This document shows, one piece after another, positions 46,600 through 57,378 of a stretch of 64,000 nucleotides of DNA (the first letter of the stretch is position 1; each line of letters starts with the position of its first letter). The stretch is from Welwitschia mirabilis (Eukaryota > Gnetophyta > Gnetopsida > Welwitschiales). The notes under the pieces are model-generated. The model was not told the origin of the DNA. It worked only from the letters and a program-made list of their open reading frames with translations, and searched no databases. Both the position numbers and the translations under genes were made by a program. The DNA lies in the NCBI GenBank assembly GCA_051453625.1, contig JBOZIK010000001.1, forward strand, positions 35,169,008-35,233,007. Direction: 5' to 3'.

Positions 46600-47660
46600 A
46601 GGAAATTAAAATAAAATATTCCTAGTAAAGTCTTCTTAGTCTAATATATAACCAAGTTAGTTTTACAAAAATGTTTAAAATTAAGGATTCATGTGCAGCA
46701 ACAGTTAGTATCAATTTAGAAGGAAATAAAAAATAAAGAAAGCCTTACTTGATATAGGATCTAGTGTTAACATTATTCCTTTATACATTTGTCAACAACT
46801 TGGTTTAAAAAGCCAAATTAAGCCTACACAAGTTGTCTTAGACTTAATAAATACATTAGTGAAGAAATATTTAAGAGTAATAAAAGATTTGGTGATTCAA
46901 ATTTAGGAAGCATCCTNNNNNNNNNNNNNNNNNNNNNNNNNNNNNNNNNNNNNNNNNNNNNNNNNNNNNNNNNNNNNNNNNNNNNNNNNNNNNNNNNNNN
47001 NNNNNNNNNNNNNNNNNNNNNNNNNNNNNNNNNNNNNNNNNNNNNNNNNNNNNNNNNNNNNNNNNNNNNNNNNNNNNNNNNNNNNNNNNNNNNNNNNNNN
47101 NNNNNNNNNNNNNNNNNNNNNNNNNNNNNNNNNNNNNNNNNNNNNNNNNNNNNNNNNNNNNNNNNNNNNNNNNNNNNNNNNNNNNNNNNNNNNNNNNNNN
47201 NNNNNNNNNNNNNNNNNNNNNNNNNNNNNNNNNNNNNNNNNNNNNNNNNNNNNNNNNNNNNNNNNNNNNNNNNNNNNNNNNNNNNNNNNNNNNNNNNNNN
47301 NNNNNNNNNNNNNNNNNNNNNNNNNNNNNNNNNNNNNNNNNNNNNNNNNNNNNNNNNNNNNNNNNNNNNTAATAAAAGATTTCGTGATTCAAATTGAAGA
47401 AGCATTCTATCCAATAGATGTGGTTGTGATTGAAGTTGAGCATAATGAAGGTTATCCACTAGTTTTAAATAGAGCATTTTGTATAACATCCCATTGTATT
47501 ATTGATACTAGAACTATAATGATGAAATGTCACTTAGGAAATAAAAAGTTTACCTTTAGAGTTTTTGATGTTACTAAAAAAGACATAGGTGATGAGTTGA
47601 ATATTAAAGGAGAAATTAATCCAATTCTATTTTTACAACATTGTCCACTTGAAGAATAAT
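46600..47660 (+). pseudogene. Ty3/gypsy aspartic protease remnant, best preserved part of pol
   Basis: The active-site segment KKALLDIGSSVNIIPLYICQ (46,736-46,795; DIGSS at 46,751-46,765 for the usual D(T/L)GAS) and QQLGLKSQIKPTQVVL continue without a stop for ~58 codons. After the gap (46,917-47,369) the C-terminal half continues: VIQIEEAFYPIDVVVIE, HNEGYPLVLNRAFCI, then KKFTFRVFDVTKKD, open to the TAA at 47,657. These match the 'VDKFIFPVDFVVLDME....P.ILGRPFL' region of Athila/Tat proteases. It would cleave the Gag-Pol polyprotein. The same sequence (VIKD(L/F)VIQI) occurs on both sides of the gap with a few differences, so two copies or haplotypes may be joined. Confidence 0.85.
46917..47369. 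other. assembly gap (453 N) flanked by near-identical 39-bp ends
   Basis: TAATAAAAGATTTGGTGATT.. (46,879-46,916) before the gap and TAATAAAAGATTTCGTGATT.. (47,369-47,408) after it encode the same protease segment with a few mismatches. In the intact gene this segment occurs once, so the gap has little real content to fill. Confidence 0.9.
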
Positions 47661-48149
47661 GATTAATACTTCATGAGCCTACCTTGTTTGATGGTCCACT
47701 TAAAGTAAAAAACTTGAAATATTTCAATGATGATTATCTTAACTATGAATTTTTAGGAACTAACTATTTTGATTAAGAAACTAAAGAAACTTAAATTGCA
47801 ATTTGTAAAAACGTATAACATATAAAAACAACTAAGATTTCATATTTTAAGGAAGGTCATCTACCCCAATCATCTAGATGAGAGTCCAAGACAGTAGTCA
47901 ACTTTGATAAAAATTTCATAAAACTTGAAAATTTAAAATTAAATATAAAACCTTTACCTAGTGAATCAAAATATATCTTTCTGTGTGATGATTATAATAA
48001 ACTTTTAATAATAAATAAGAATATTTCCCTCAACAAGAATTGATTTTAATCTCATTTCTAAATTCTGAGGTTAATGCATTTTACTTGGTCCTAGAAAGAT
48101 TTAATAGTCATTCCTATTTCCATTATTCAACATAAAACCTATCTTGAGG

Positions 48150-48800
48150 ATAATGCAAAACCTCTTAGCTAACCCCAACATACATAAAATATAGCCCTTA
48201 AACAAGTCATATAAGATGAAATTATTAAATTAGTGGATGTTAGAATTATTTATGTCATATCCAATAGTGAGTGGATTAGCCCTTTAATGATAGTCCCTAA
48301 GAAAGGTAAAAAATGAATAATATGTATTAATTTTAGAAAATTAAATGAAGTAATCAAAAAAGACCATTGTCCTTTACATTTTCTTAATCAGATAATTGAT
48401 AGAATCAAAGGACATGCCTTTTATTACTTTCTTGATTATATAGTGATTACAATTAGGTTTACATAACTAGTGAGGATCAAACTAAACATAACTTTTACTT
48501 TACCTTTTAGAACTTTTTTTTAAATGTGTGCCTTTTGAACTTTGTAATGCTCCTGGTACTTTTTAATATGCAATGATGAGTATCTTTTCTAATATTAAAG
48601 GATTCAATAAAATTTTATGAATGACATCTCAATCTATGGTGAAAATTTCAACAAATTTTAGAAAGGTTAGAGAAAGTCCTCAATAAATGCATTAATGATG
48701 GTCTACATTTAAATTGGGAGAAGAGTTTAATTTTAGTTGATAATGAAATTCTCTTAGGTAACTACATTATAGTAAAAGAATTAGGATGAATCCTTAAAAA
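48150..48800 (+). pseudogene. Ty3/gypsy reverse transcriptase remnant
   Basis: Readable in family order: an ALKQVI-DEIIKLVDVRIIYV segment, then ISNSEWISPLMIVPKKGKK ('ISDSKWVSPVQVVPKKGG'), then INFRKLNEVIKKDHCPLHFL ('IDYRKLN..TRKDHFPLPF'), then IIDRIKGHAFYYFLD ('MLERLAGHSFYCFLD'). The active site is FMNDISIYG at 48,614-48,640, where the family has FMDDFSVYG: the first catalytic Asp is Asn (GAT/GAC to AAT), so activity is lost even apart from stops. The enzyme would make cDNA from element RNA. Confidence 0.85.
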
Positions 48801-49420
48801 GTAAGTATTATTAAAAACCTAACTCCTCCAACAAATGTAAAAGAACTTCAATCTTTTCTTGGTTATTATGGTTTTTGTCATTATTTTATTTAGGATTATG
48901 CTAAAATTTATAAAGATCTTCATCCATTACTTGAAAAAGAAGTTAAATTTGAATAGAATAAATCTTGTTAGCTTGGTTTAAAAAAGTTAAAAATAAAACT
49001 TTTTCTACACCTATTGTAATGAAATCCAATTAGAATAAAGATTTCAAATTAATGTGTAGTGCTAGTAATACTACTCTAGATGGGGTTCTTGAATGAAAAT
49101 ATAAAAATGATTTTAATGTTATATCCTATCATAGAAAGACTTTATCTAAAGCTTAATTGAATTATACAATTATAGAGAAAGAATATTAGTAATAATTGTT
49201 TTCCTTTATATGCTTAGGTATTCTCTTTTAAGCTCTTATATGCATGTTTATATTGATCAAGCAGTTATTAGATACCTCATGACTAAGAAATATTCTAGTA
49301 CTAGACTCATTAGATGGATCCTATTTATATAAGAATTTAATATTATAATCATTGATAAATAAGAGAAGTATAATAGTATAGCAGATCATTTGTCACGTCT
49401 TTTTTCTTTTTGATGATCTT
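48801..49420 (+). pseudogene. Ty3/gypsy RNase H remnant
   Basis: Segments in order: FKLMCSASNTTLDGVLE near 49,045 ('FELMCDASDYAVGAVLGQ', Asp replaced by Ser), YHRKTLSKA-LNYTIIEKEY near 49,130, DQAVIRYLMTKKYSSTRLIR near 49,257 ('DHAALKYLLTKKDAKPRLIR'), and finally NSIADHLSRLFSF at 49,373, the signature 'VADHLSRL' end. The domain would remove RNA template. Stops sit where Gln is expected (LSKA-stop-LNY and WILFI-stop-EFN). Confidence 0.85.
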
Positions 49421-49529
49421 ATGATTAATGATTCTTTTCTGAATGAACAAAATTTTGTTATATGTTCTACTCATACTCCTTCTTGGTATGTTGACATAGT
49501 TAATTATTTTGTTATCATGAAAACACTAC

Positions 49530-50430
49530 AACATTGAACTCATAATAAAAACAATATTTTCTCCATAGAATAGGTGATTATAAATGGGTAAAGCCACATC
49601 CTTACCATAGGTGCAAAGACTAAATCATGAGAAAATGTGTTCCTAAATGGGAAAAAATAGACATACTTAATATTTTTCATGATAGTATTTATGGAGACCA
49701 TTTTAGTATATGAAAAATAGTAATGAAAATTCTTCACTTTGGTTTTTATTAGCCTAATCTTTTTGAGGAATCTTTTAATTTTGCTAGAAAGTGTGATGTT
49801 TGTCAATGTTATGGTAGCCTTATTCTTTCTTATGAGATGCCCTTAAATCTATTCTTAAATATGAACCTTTTAGTTGTTGAGAAATCAATTTTATAGGCCC
49901 TATTAAACCACCTTTGAATGATAAGAACTACATTTTAATGGTTGTTAATTATGTTATTAAATGTGTTGAAGTTGTTCCTACTTTTATAAATGATGCTTAA
50001 ATTGTTTACCCCTTTGTTAGAACTTATATTTTTCTATGTTTTATTTTTTTAGGATTATCATTAGTAATTAAGGAACTCATTTCATTAATTAACTTTTTAA
50101 GAAACTTCTTTTATCCAATGGAATTGAACATAGAGTAGCTGGTACTTATCATTCATAAACTGATGGTCAAGTTAATAATGTAAATAAAGAAATAAATAAA
50201 ATGCTATAAAAAATTATCTTTACTAATAATAAATCTTATACTTTTAATCTTAACAATGTTTTTTAAGCTTACTATACTACTTGGCATAATTACCTTGGTT
50301 TTCTACCTTATAAACTTATATATGGAAAACTTTGTGTTTTACCTGTTAATGTGTGCTATAACTCCTATCATTATTTCCATTAACTTAATATTTTAGATCT
50401 TTATAAAAATTTTAAAAATAGATTATCCTA
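49530..50430 (+). pseudogene. Ty3/gypsy integrase remnant
   Basis: The zinc-binding part reads KIVMKILHFGFY-stop-PNLFEE, then ARKCDVCQCYG (49,780-49,820; 'GFYWPTLF..CDRCQR.G'). The catalytic core starts EINFIGPIKPP near 49,880 where W-(G/E)-ID-F is expected, so the first Asp is Asn. The second block IIISN-stop-GTHFIN near 50,050 stands for 'IISDGG(S/T)HF', again Asp to Asn. Then YHS-stop-TDGQVNNVNKEINK near 50,145 stands for 'YHPQTNGQVEVSNREIK', with the Glu gone. All three DDE catalytic residues are therefore lost. The last recognisable block is LVFYLINLYMENFVFYLL near 50,305. Confidence 0.85.
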
Positions 50431-50547
50431 TATTGATCACTTAGATGAAAAAGGTACTCATGCTATACATTACTAACTCATTCACAAAACCTAAGCTAAT
50501 TTCAAACATAATAAAAAGTTACTTCATAAAAAGTTTAAACCTAGTTA

Positions 50548-51353
50548 NNNNNNNNNNNNNNNNNNNNNNNNNNNNNNNNNNNNNNNNNNNNNNNNNNNNN
50601 NNNNNNNNNNNNNNNNNNNNNNNNNNNNNNNNNNNNNNNNNNNNNNNNNNNNNNNNNNNNNNNNNNNNNNNNNNNNNNNNNNNNNNNNNNNNNNNNNNNN
50701 NNNNNNNNNNNNNNNNNNNNNNNNNNNNNNNNNNNNNNNNNNNNNNNNNNNNNNNNNNNNNNNNNNNNNNNNNNNNNNNNNNNNNNNNNNNNNNNNNNNN
50801 NNNNNNNNNNNNNNNNNNNNNNNNNNNNNNNNNNNNNNNNNNNNNNNNNNNNNNNNNNNNNNNNNNNNNNNNNNNNNNNNNNNNNNNNNNNNNNNNNNNN
50901 NNNNNNNNNNNNNNNNNNNNNNNNNNNNNNNNNNNNNNNNNNNNNNNNNNNNNNNNNNNNNNNNNNNNNNNNNNNNNNNNNNNNNNNNNNNNNNNNNNNN
51001 NNNNNNNNNNNNNNNNNNNNNNNNNNNNNNNNNNNNNNNNNNNNNNNNNNNNNNNNNNNNNNNNNNNNNNNNNNNNNNNNNNNNNNNNNNNNNNNNNNNN
51101 NNNNNNNNNNNNNNNNNNNNNNNNNNNNNNNNNNNNNNNNNNNNNNNNNNNNNNNNNNNNNNNNNNNNNNNNNNNNNNNNNNNNNNNNNNNNNNNNNNNN
51201 NNNNNNNNNNNNNNNNNNNNNNNNNNNNNNNNNNNNNNNNNNNNNNNNNNNNNNNNNNNNNNNNNNNNNNNNNNNNNNNNNNNNNNNNNNNNNNNNNNNN
51301 NNNNNNNNNNNNNNNNNNNNNNNNNNNNNNNNNNNNNNNNNNNNNNNNNNNNN
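50548..51353. other. assembly gap (806 N)
   Basis: Run of N downstream of the integrase remnant; probably contains the rest of the element's 3' region. Confidence 0.95.
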
Positions 51354-51557
51354 TCTTAATACATTCACATGTCTATGAACTTTACTTTAAAGAAATATGC
51401 TTTGGTTCTTGCATTTTTTTCAATGCTATGAGGTCTTTGATTATTTAGGATTTCTTTTTTTTTTGTCTTTTATCTCACTTCTTCACTTTTGTGTTTTTAA
51501 GTGTGTAATCATGTGGGAATTATTTATGTATCAAAAAAGAAAGAAAAATAAAAAATA

Positions 51558-51563
<6 letters not shown>

Positions 51564-51590
<27 letters not shown>

Positions 51591-51600
51591 TAGTGAGAGA
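51564..51600. repeat. (GA)n microsatellite
   Basis: GAGAGAGA run of about 25 bases flanked by AAAGAAA purine sequence. Confidence 0.95.
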
Positions 51601-52614
51601 AAATAATAAACATAATCTATTATATTTATGCCAAAATACATGATTACCATGATGTCATATCATATCAAAGTAATTTTTTTCAAAAGGAATATTTGATAGT
51701 GGTGGTTCCTATCGGAACTCCACTAAGAGGTCAATTAGCCATCTTCATGGATTCTTACTTCTTTGACTATGGTTACAGTCCCCTCATCATGGAAAGTAGA
51801 AATAAAAATCTAAGGCTATGAGATAAGTGGTGTTCCTGATATCATTAGAGGCATTACTTATATCCTATACTCTTACTATTTCTACATGATCATTTCACTT
51901 TTAAGGATTAAGGTGTGTTGTGGATTGTGAGTAAGTAAGTTCATTTTTGAGTAGATTTTAATCTTTTTATTCATTATTTTGAGCACTTTGTATTGGGTGT
52001 CATCATAATCATTGTTCTTTTAAGTGAAACTTTATGAAGTCAATACATTTTATCATACATCTTTACTTAGGTTTATTTAAGATGTATTTCAGAGGGGTTT
52101 ACTAGGTTAGAATTTAAGATAGGTATGCTATCTTCTTCATGGTCCTCACATCCATTTTTATTTTGCTTTTTTTTTAATTCTTTAGTTTGTTATTTTAAAG
52201 TCATTAATGTACTTTTTCATCATCATCTAGGACCTTATCATTTAGTAGTTTTCTTGTTATTATTTATGTTATTTTTATGACTCATGAGTTAATTTCCTTT
52301 TAGCATTTTAATTAGATAATATTTTCTTATTATTCATAATTTTTATGAAATTCCTTTTATTCTTTTGGATTTATACATATGTTTGGGACCATTTTTTAGT
52401 TCAGATACATTTGTTTAGATTTCTTTAAAAGATTTCAACCTACCTAGTAAATTCTCATAGCCTTATTTTTTAATTCTTTTGCATTTTTCTCATCACCCTT
52501 TTTCATCATGAATCTTCACCATTTTCCTATTTTTTAAACTCTTTGATACATTCATGCTAATATTTAAGCTTAACTTGTTCAGTCGATACTTTTATTTTTG
52601 CTAAAATTTTCAAA

Positions 52615-52722
52615 GCTCTATCATCCACCTAGTCATTTAGACAATAACAAGGATGACACTAAGATTTTTTCTAATAGTTTTCCTAGAATTATTGTCTAAA
52701 CAATGTGATTAGATGATAGAGC
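52615..52722. repeat. 32-bp inverted repeat (hairpin) with 43-base loop
   Basis: GCTCTATCATCCACCTAGTC.. to ..GACAATA (52,615-52,646) pairs with TATTGTCTAAACAATGTGAT.. to ..GATGATAGAGC (52,690-52,722) with about six mismatches. A related half, CTATCATCC..GGATGATAG, occurs at 54,980-55,020, so the motif is repeated in the same element. Confidence 0.8.
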
Positions 52723-53399
52723 AATAAAATTATGGATCAAATTATTTTTCTGTATTTTTTATTTTCTATTATTTTTAGCTATTATTCTGAGAGATGATAG
52801 TTACCTTAATTCATACTGATATTCTAGAACTTTTCCCAGTCTGATTCATACCCCAAATTGTAAATTTTTAGTAGATTTTATAAAATGAGGCATGTTTCTT
52901 TCTTCCTCATTATTTTTAATTTCTCTCCTATTTTTGAGGCTTTTAATATCTAGTTTTCACATATATTTTTTAGTTTTTTGTGCTCTTCAAGTTGGAACTT
53001 ATACTTATAGATATGATTTTCACTATGTATTTTATGAGATTTGACAAATTATATACTTTATGAGGTAGAATAAGATTTTTAACCTTAAAAATCATTTTCT
53101 TACAAATCATAAGTTAAAAGATACTGGTCCTTTAGGGAAAATTCATCATATAATGCAGTTTACAATTTTAGAACTTTAGATTTTTCATGTGAGTAGTTTC
53201 ATTTTTCAACTTATGTGGGGCCTACTTATTTTATACTTTCCAATCTTTCATAAGTTTCACATTTTTCTTTACACAATTAGGTAATATGGAATGTATTCAT
53301 ACTCTTAAGAGGAAGAAAAACATATTTTTATGATTTTTAAACATTTAAAATAAATTTATGAGGTAATTTTGAGTATCCACATAACACATTTTAGTTATC

Positions 53400-54650
53400 T
53401 TCACTCGATCTCACATGACGCATTTTGTATTTGTAATTGATTAGGCCATGCACATGTAGAGATAGATAGGACAATGATATAGAGAAAGAGGTAAGGCCCA
53501 TTGACACCATTAGATATTATGTGGTAGAGCCATTCCATCATTCATATTACCACACTAGATCTTTCATGATTTAGACAGTGGCCATCTGTGTTGAGAGATA
53601 TTTTGGGGATTTTATGAGTTGATTAGAGCTAGAGGTAGATCAGAGGCTTATAGATCTAGAACTCTAATATATTTTATATGCATAGTAGAAATACTATATA
53701 TTAAAGACTAGAGAGTTAATGACACTATCCAAGACCATAAGATCATGGAAATACTATAGTAGAAATGCTTATGGCTAGGTCATGGACATGATCGTAACTA
53801 CTATTCAAGACCACAAGATCATGATTCTTCTAAACCACATTTTTACAGTAACTAATCTAGGTAATATCAAAAGCAGATACATTAATTCAGCTAGTGAGAT
53901 AGAGAAGCATTATACTTTTGGTATATCACTTAGTATTTCTTCTACTTTGACTACAAATTGGTACTGAGTTTTGGTTATACATTTGTCATTTTCCTATCGG
54001 ATTTTACATAGAGAACTGATTCATAACATCAGCTCATTATTTTATGATAGTCATGTAATGCTAGCATATCTCTAGATATTAGTAATGTTCAAGCAACAGG
54101 AGTATATGGACTTACCAAATTTCATCTAGAGGAGACTTAAGATCATAATTAAGACATAAAAGCTTTACATTCTAGGATATCTTTGGCTTATTTCAATTAT
54201 ATTTAGATGCTTTAGCATACCTAATCCTGTACATGAGTAGAGACTTAGACATATCTAGACTTTAAAATAATATCAGCATCAAGATTCTAAGAGAGGTAGG
54301 AAGACCTTAGGTGTAGAGACATGTGGTTAGCATTACTTTAAAGTAGATTTAGGATTTCTTAGTGAAGACTACATAAATGATCAAAGAGATAGTAAACTAA
54401 GGCATTACTATACTTAAGCAAAGGATCACAATGATTAGGAGGAGAGTATACCATACCAAGGAGTAGCTAGTTGATATACAATAATACATCTTATGAATTG
54501 AGTACATTGTAATGGTAGTAATCTTAAAGATAGTTAGAGTGTATGGAAATGAGATAGCACATACCATCATGAAATTATTAGATCACCATTTTCCTATAGA
54601 TCCTAAGCATCTTCCCTCTTATCCACCTATACCTAAGCCTACTACACATT
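53400..54650 (+). pseudogene. possible second accessory/envelope-like ORF remnant
   Basis: Weakly supported. It holds short readable stretches (VRPIDTIRYYVVEPFHH near 53,495; an open 61-codon piece at 53,782-53,967) and ends with a proline-rich piece, LLDHHFPIDPKHLPSYPPIP, near 54,575. That layout mirrors 42,830-43,930, and like it this stretch precedes a GACTAGCAA/polypurine/LTR junction. No diagnostic 'EFY..V.G..I..P' block was found. A 76-bp-period direct repeat (CAAGACCA(T/C)AAGATCATG at 53,730 and 53,806) lies inside. Confidence 0.3.
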
Positions 54651-55183
54651 AGAAATTTATCATGACTAGACAAAGGGAATGATTTACTTATAATGAATTA
54701 TGTATCTTTCCCTTAATGAATTGTATAAAACTCATGATTTATATAGACATATCATTTTTTTGAGTATTATCATGGTGTATATTTTTATTGCTAAATATTA
54801 TGCATACTTTTACATATAATTTTTGATACTTCATGATGAGGGTCATTTATGTTATACATGTTTATTTTTTTATCTACTATGCATTTGAGTAGGGGCTATT
54901 AATTATCAATGCATTTTAATATTCTTCTTTCTAAAAAAATTTCTCACAAGCTTATATTTTTAAAGAATAATTTCTTATCCTATCATCCTTTTCATCATCT
55001 AGTAATCACCAGGATGATAGTATGACTACTTCCACTACATAGATAAATGTCTAGTTATCTATTTTTGACATTTATATTCTACATTTTAAGATTCTGAATA
55101 TTATTTTTGAGTTTATTAAAAAGTTCTATGGTGATTTATTGTTAGTTAATTTGGCTAGCAATTATCACTGTTCACTTAGTTTT

Positions 55184-55215
55184 GTCAAGGACTAGCAAGA
55201 CTAAGTGGGGAGCTA
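55184..55215 (+). other. gypsy polypurine tract, copy 2
   Basis: GTCAAGGACTAGCAAGACTA followed by AGTGGGGAGC just before TGTTGCACTA. The AAG(T)GGGG tract primes plus-strand DNA synthesis. The preceding GACTAGCAA string is typical of Athila/Tat 3' ends. This copy is much less decayed than that at 44,191. Confidence 0.7.
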
Positions 55216-55950
55216 TGTTGCACTACCAAATTATATATATTTGAAATGGTATTTTGAATAGTTTACAAAACATTAGATAGGTTTATACTGAGTTTTAGTG
55301 ATAATGAAGAGCTAAGGCAAATGTCATGAAAACATGCAGTCTTCATTAAATTTGACAGCACTTAAATTAGATTATAATACTTCCTTTTGGAAGTAAGAAT
55401 CTTTTAATTAAAGAGGCTAATGCGATGTAAGAAATACTTTATAAAAGTCGATCATTGACCTGATCATCCAGATGACTACATGAACAAGAAAAGCACTTAA
55501 GCTAAGGAGGATGCTTACTGGATTAATATAGTAGCCGATGTGAAACTCATATGATGTGGCATCATCTCCTATGACATCTAAACAACCAATAGGACAACAC
55601 CTAAAAATAATGCTTCACCAAATTTCACTAAACTCTAACCATATGGCTTGCATCTTCGTACACAAATGTTAGGGTTATTAGCATGTTTATTAGTATTTGC
55701 TAATTTTNNNNNNNNNNTCTATTTTCTAATAAATACCTCCTCCATTCTTGACTTTATTTTCATATATTTTAGCACTAGAAATTCTTGTAACAAGATATTG
55801 AACGGCAAGAAATCCATTCATTGTTATTACAGAAAGACGTCTTCCTTGATTTTGGGTTGTCTATCCATCATTGATATTAATTTGCTTTAATTAAAACTTG
55901 AGTGTTCTTTTCATATCTTTTGTTATGTACATATCCCTTATGGTTTATGT
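55216..55950 (+). mobile_element. gypsy 3' LTR (start TGTTGCACTA), right end uncertain
   Basis: Starts after the polypurine tract. A promoter-like CTAATAAATACCTCC lies at 55,727 just after a 10-base gap (55,708-55,717), followed by transcribed-leader-like sequence. One intact AAGACGTCTT palindrome is at 55,835. Beyond the first ~15 bases I cannot align it convincingly with the LTR at 44,218, so the two junctions may belong to different subfamilies. The interval 55,950-56,540 shows only a (TA)n microsatellite. Confidence 0.5.
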
Positions 55951-56370
55951 TGCTTCTAATTCCATAATAGCTTCATTGATGATATAGATCATAAGGACAA
56001 CCTTTATTAAGGTTAACATTGTTAATTTAGGTACATTACATTTTATTTTCTAAATTAACTTTACATTTTTTTATATTTTGTTTGGTGTATCTTGTATCTT
56101 AGATTGATATTGATCTAGTGACAGCTTTCCTAGATTATACAGGGCCAATCTCCATAACAAGTTGATTTGCTAATCAAATAGAAGTTCCATTAAAAAAAAA
56201 ACTTACATATCATTTACATAGTATATTTATTTTCATTTTTATTTTTCATTATTATTATTATACTTTGAGGTTACATACGTATTTTGTTTTGAATCATATA
56301 TTTTTCTTCTCATCTATGCCTTTGATAGAATTATGACATTTAGGTTACTCCCATTTATGTTAGTGTGTTG

Positions 56371-56377
56371 GATAATG

Positions 56378-56405
<28 letters not shown>
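56371..56405. repeat. (TA)n microsatellite
   Basis: Uninterrupted TA repeats, about 35 bases. Confidence 0.95.
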
Positions 56406-56408
<3 letters not shown>

Positions 56409-56559
56409 TTTCAAGATTTAATTGAGATGTAATGTTTGTATACACCACAACATCCATTATTACACCAAAAAAAAAAACTTAGATTTTAGAAGAATTATAG
56501 AGATTAGCTCATGGGTATTTTATTAAAATGGCATAGGAAATTATCTTTTAGCTAGACTA

Positions 56560-57360
56560 ATCCATTTCTAGTCTAGAAATAAGAGAGTTTTATGTCAATA
56601 TTCATGAAATTGATGATAGCATAGGTTTCTTTCAAACATAGGTTAGATGTATCTCTCTAAACATTATTCCTAGTTTTATTAATTTCTTGCTCAGCATAGA
56701 TGACATAGATGTCCCTTAAATTTATAGTCATTTTTTAAAGGAAATATTCAAATTTAGAGTTGTTAGTATGTCTTGGCATAATATGAGAGGTGTTTTATTT
56801 GAACATAGTAGAATAAATTTTGTTGAAAACATTGAAGTAAAAGATATGATTCTAATTCTTAGTTTGATAACATTCTATAATAATTTGTGTAGAAGAGAGT
56901 GAGATACCAGAAGAGAGTTGGAAATTTGTGAGATTTTCACATGATCAAATTCAGAGGAGGAGTCAAAAGAAGAAGAGGAAGTAAGACCTTTAGCTCTACA
57001 TGGCATAGGATATAAATTTGATAGGGCTGTAGATAGTGAATTTATAAAGGAGTCTTTTGGAGATGAGATATAGGCTAAGAGGGAGTACTAAGCTCTTATG
57101 AAGGCACATGTATAAGGGAAGCAATAGACTTTAGGTCCTTTATAATAGAGGTAGCCACAATAGGAGATAGGCCTTTAAGGGCTATTGTGAGATATCTCAG
57201 TGCCCTTCTAAGAAACACCACACTTCACCTTTTACTTTCTTATCATCCTACATCTAACCAAATTTCACAATGCATGATAGTAATGATAATAATGAAAAAG
57301 ATCAAGAAAATCATTATATAAGTGACTCTGCTCTTAGTGATTAGAGCCTTTTGTATACTA
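56560..57360 (+). pseudogene. envelope-like ORF remnant of a SIRE-type copia element
   Basis: Around 56,565-56,880 one frame reads LEIREFYVNIHEIDDSIGFF, then VRCISLNIIPSFINFLL, then SIDDIDVP. This is the 'V(R/K)EFYAN.......V.VRG..I.(F/I)....IN..L' block of the plant retrotransposon accessory ORF, called envelope-like in SIRE/Maximus elements. It continues through SMSWHNMRGVLFEHSR to KDMILILSLITFYNNLCRRE. The rest of the ORF to ~57,350 is broken. The polypurine tract that follows (AAAAATGGGGAGA, 57,364) is of the SIRE type (AAAAAGGGGGAGA), which supports a copia rather than gypsy origin. Role in living elements is uncertain. Confidence 0.6.
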
Positions 57361-57378
57361 TCCAAAAATGGGGAGAAT
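57361..57378 (+). other. SIRE-type polypurine tract
   Basis: TCCAAAAATGGGGAGAATAT: one interruption away from the AAAAAGGGGGAGA tract that precedes SIRE/copia 3' LTRs. The LTR would begin at about 57,379. Confidence 0.6.

Larger units (their letters stand above)
51354..53400 (+). mobile_element. non-coding 3' region of a gypsy element (inferred)
   Basis: Between the integrase and the 3' junction at 55,184. It has a purine-rich tract (AAAGAAAGAAAAATAAAAAA and (GA)n, 51,536-51,600) of the kind found downstream of integrase in Athila-type elements. A 32-bp inverted repeat lies at 52,615-52,722. No coding segment is readable. Assignment rests on position. Confidence 0.4.
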
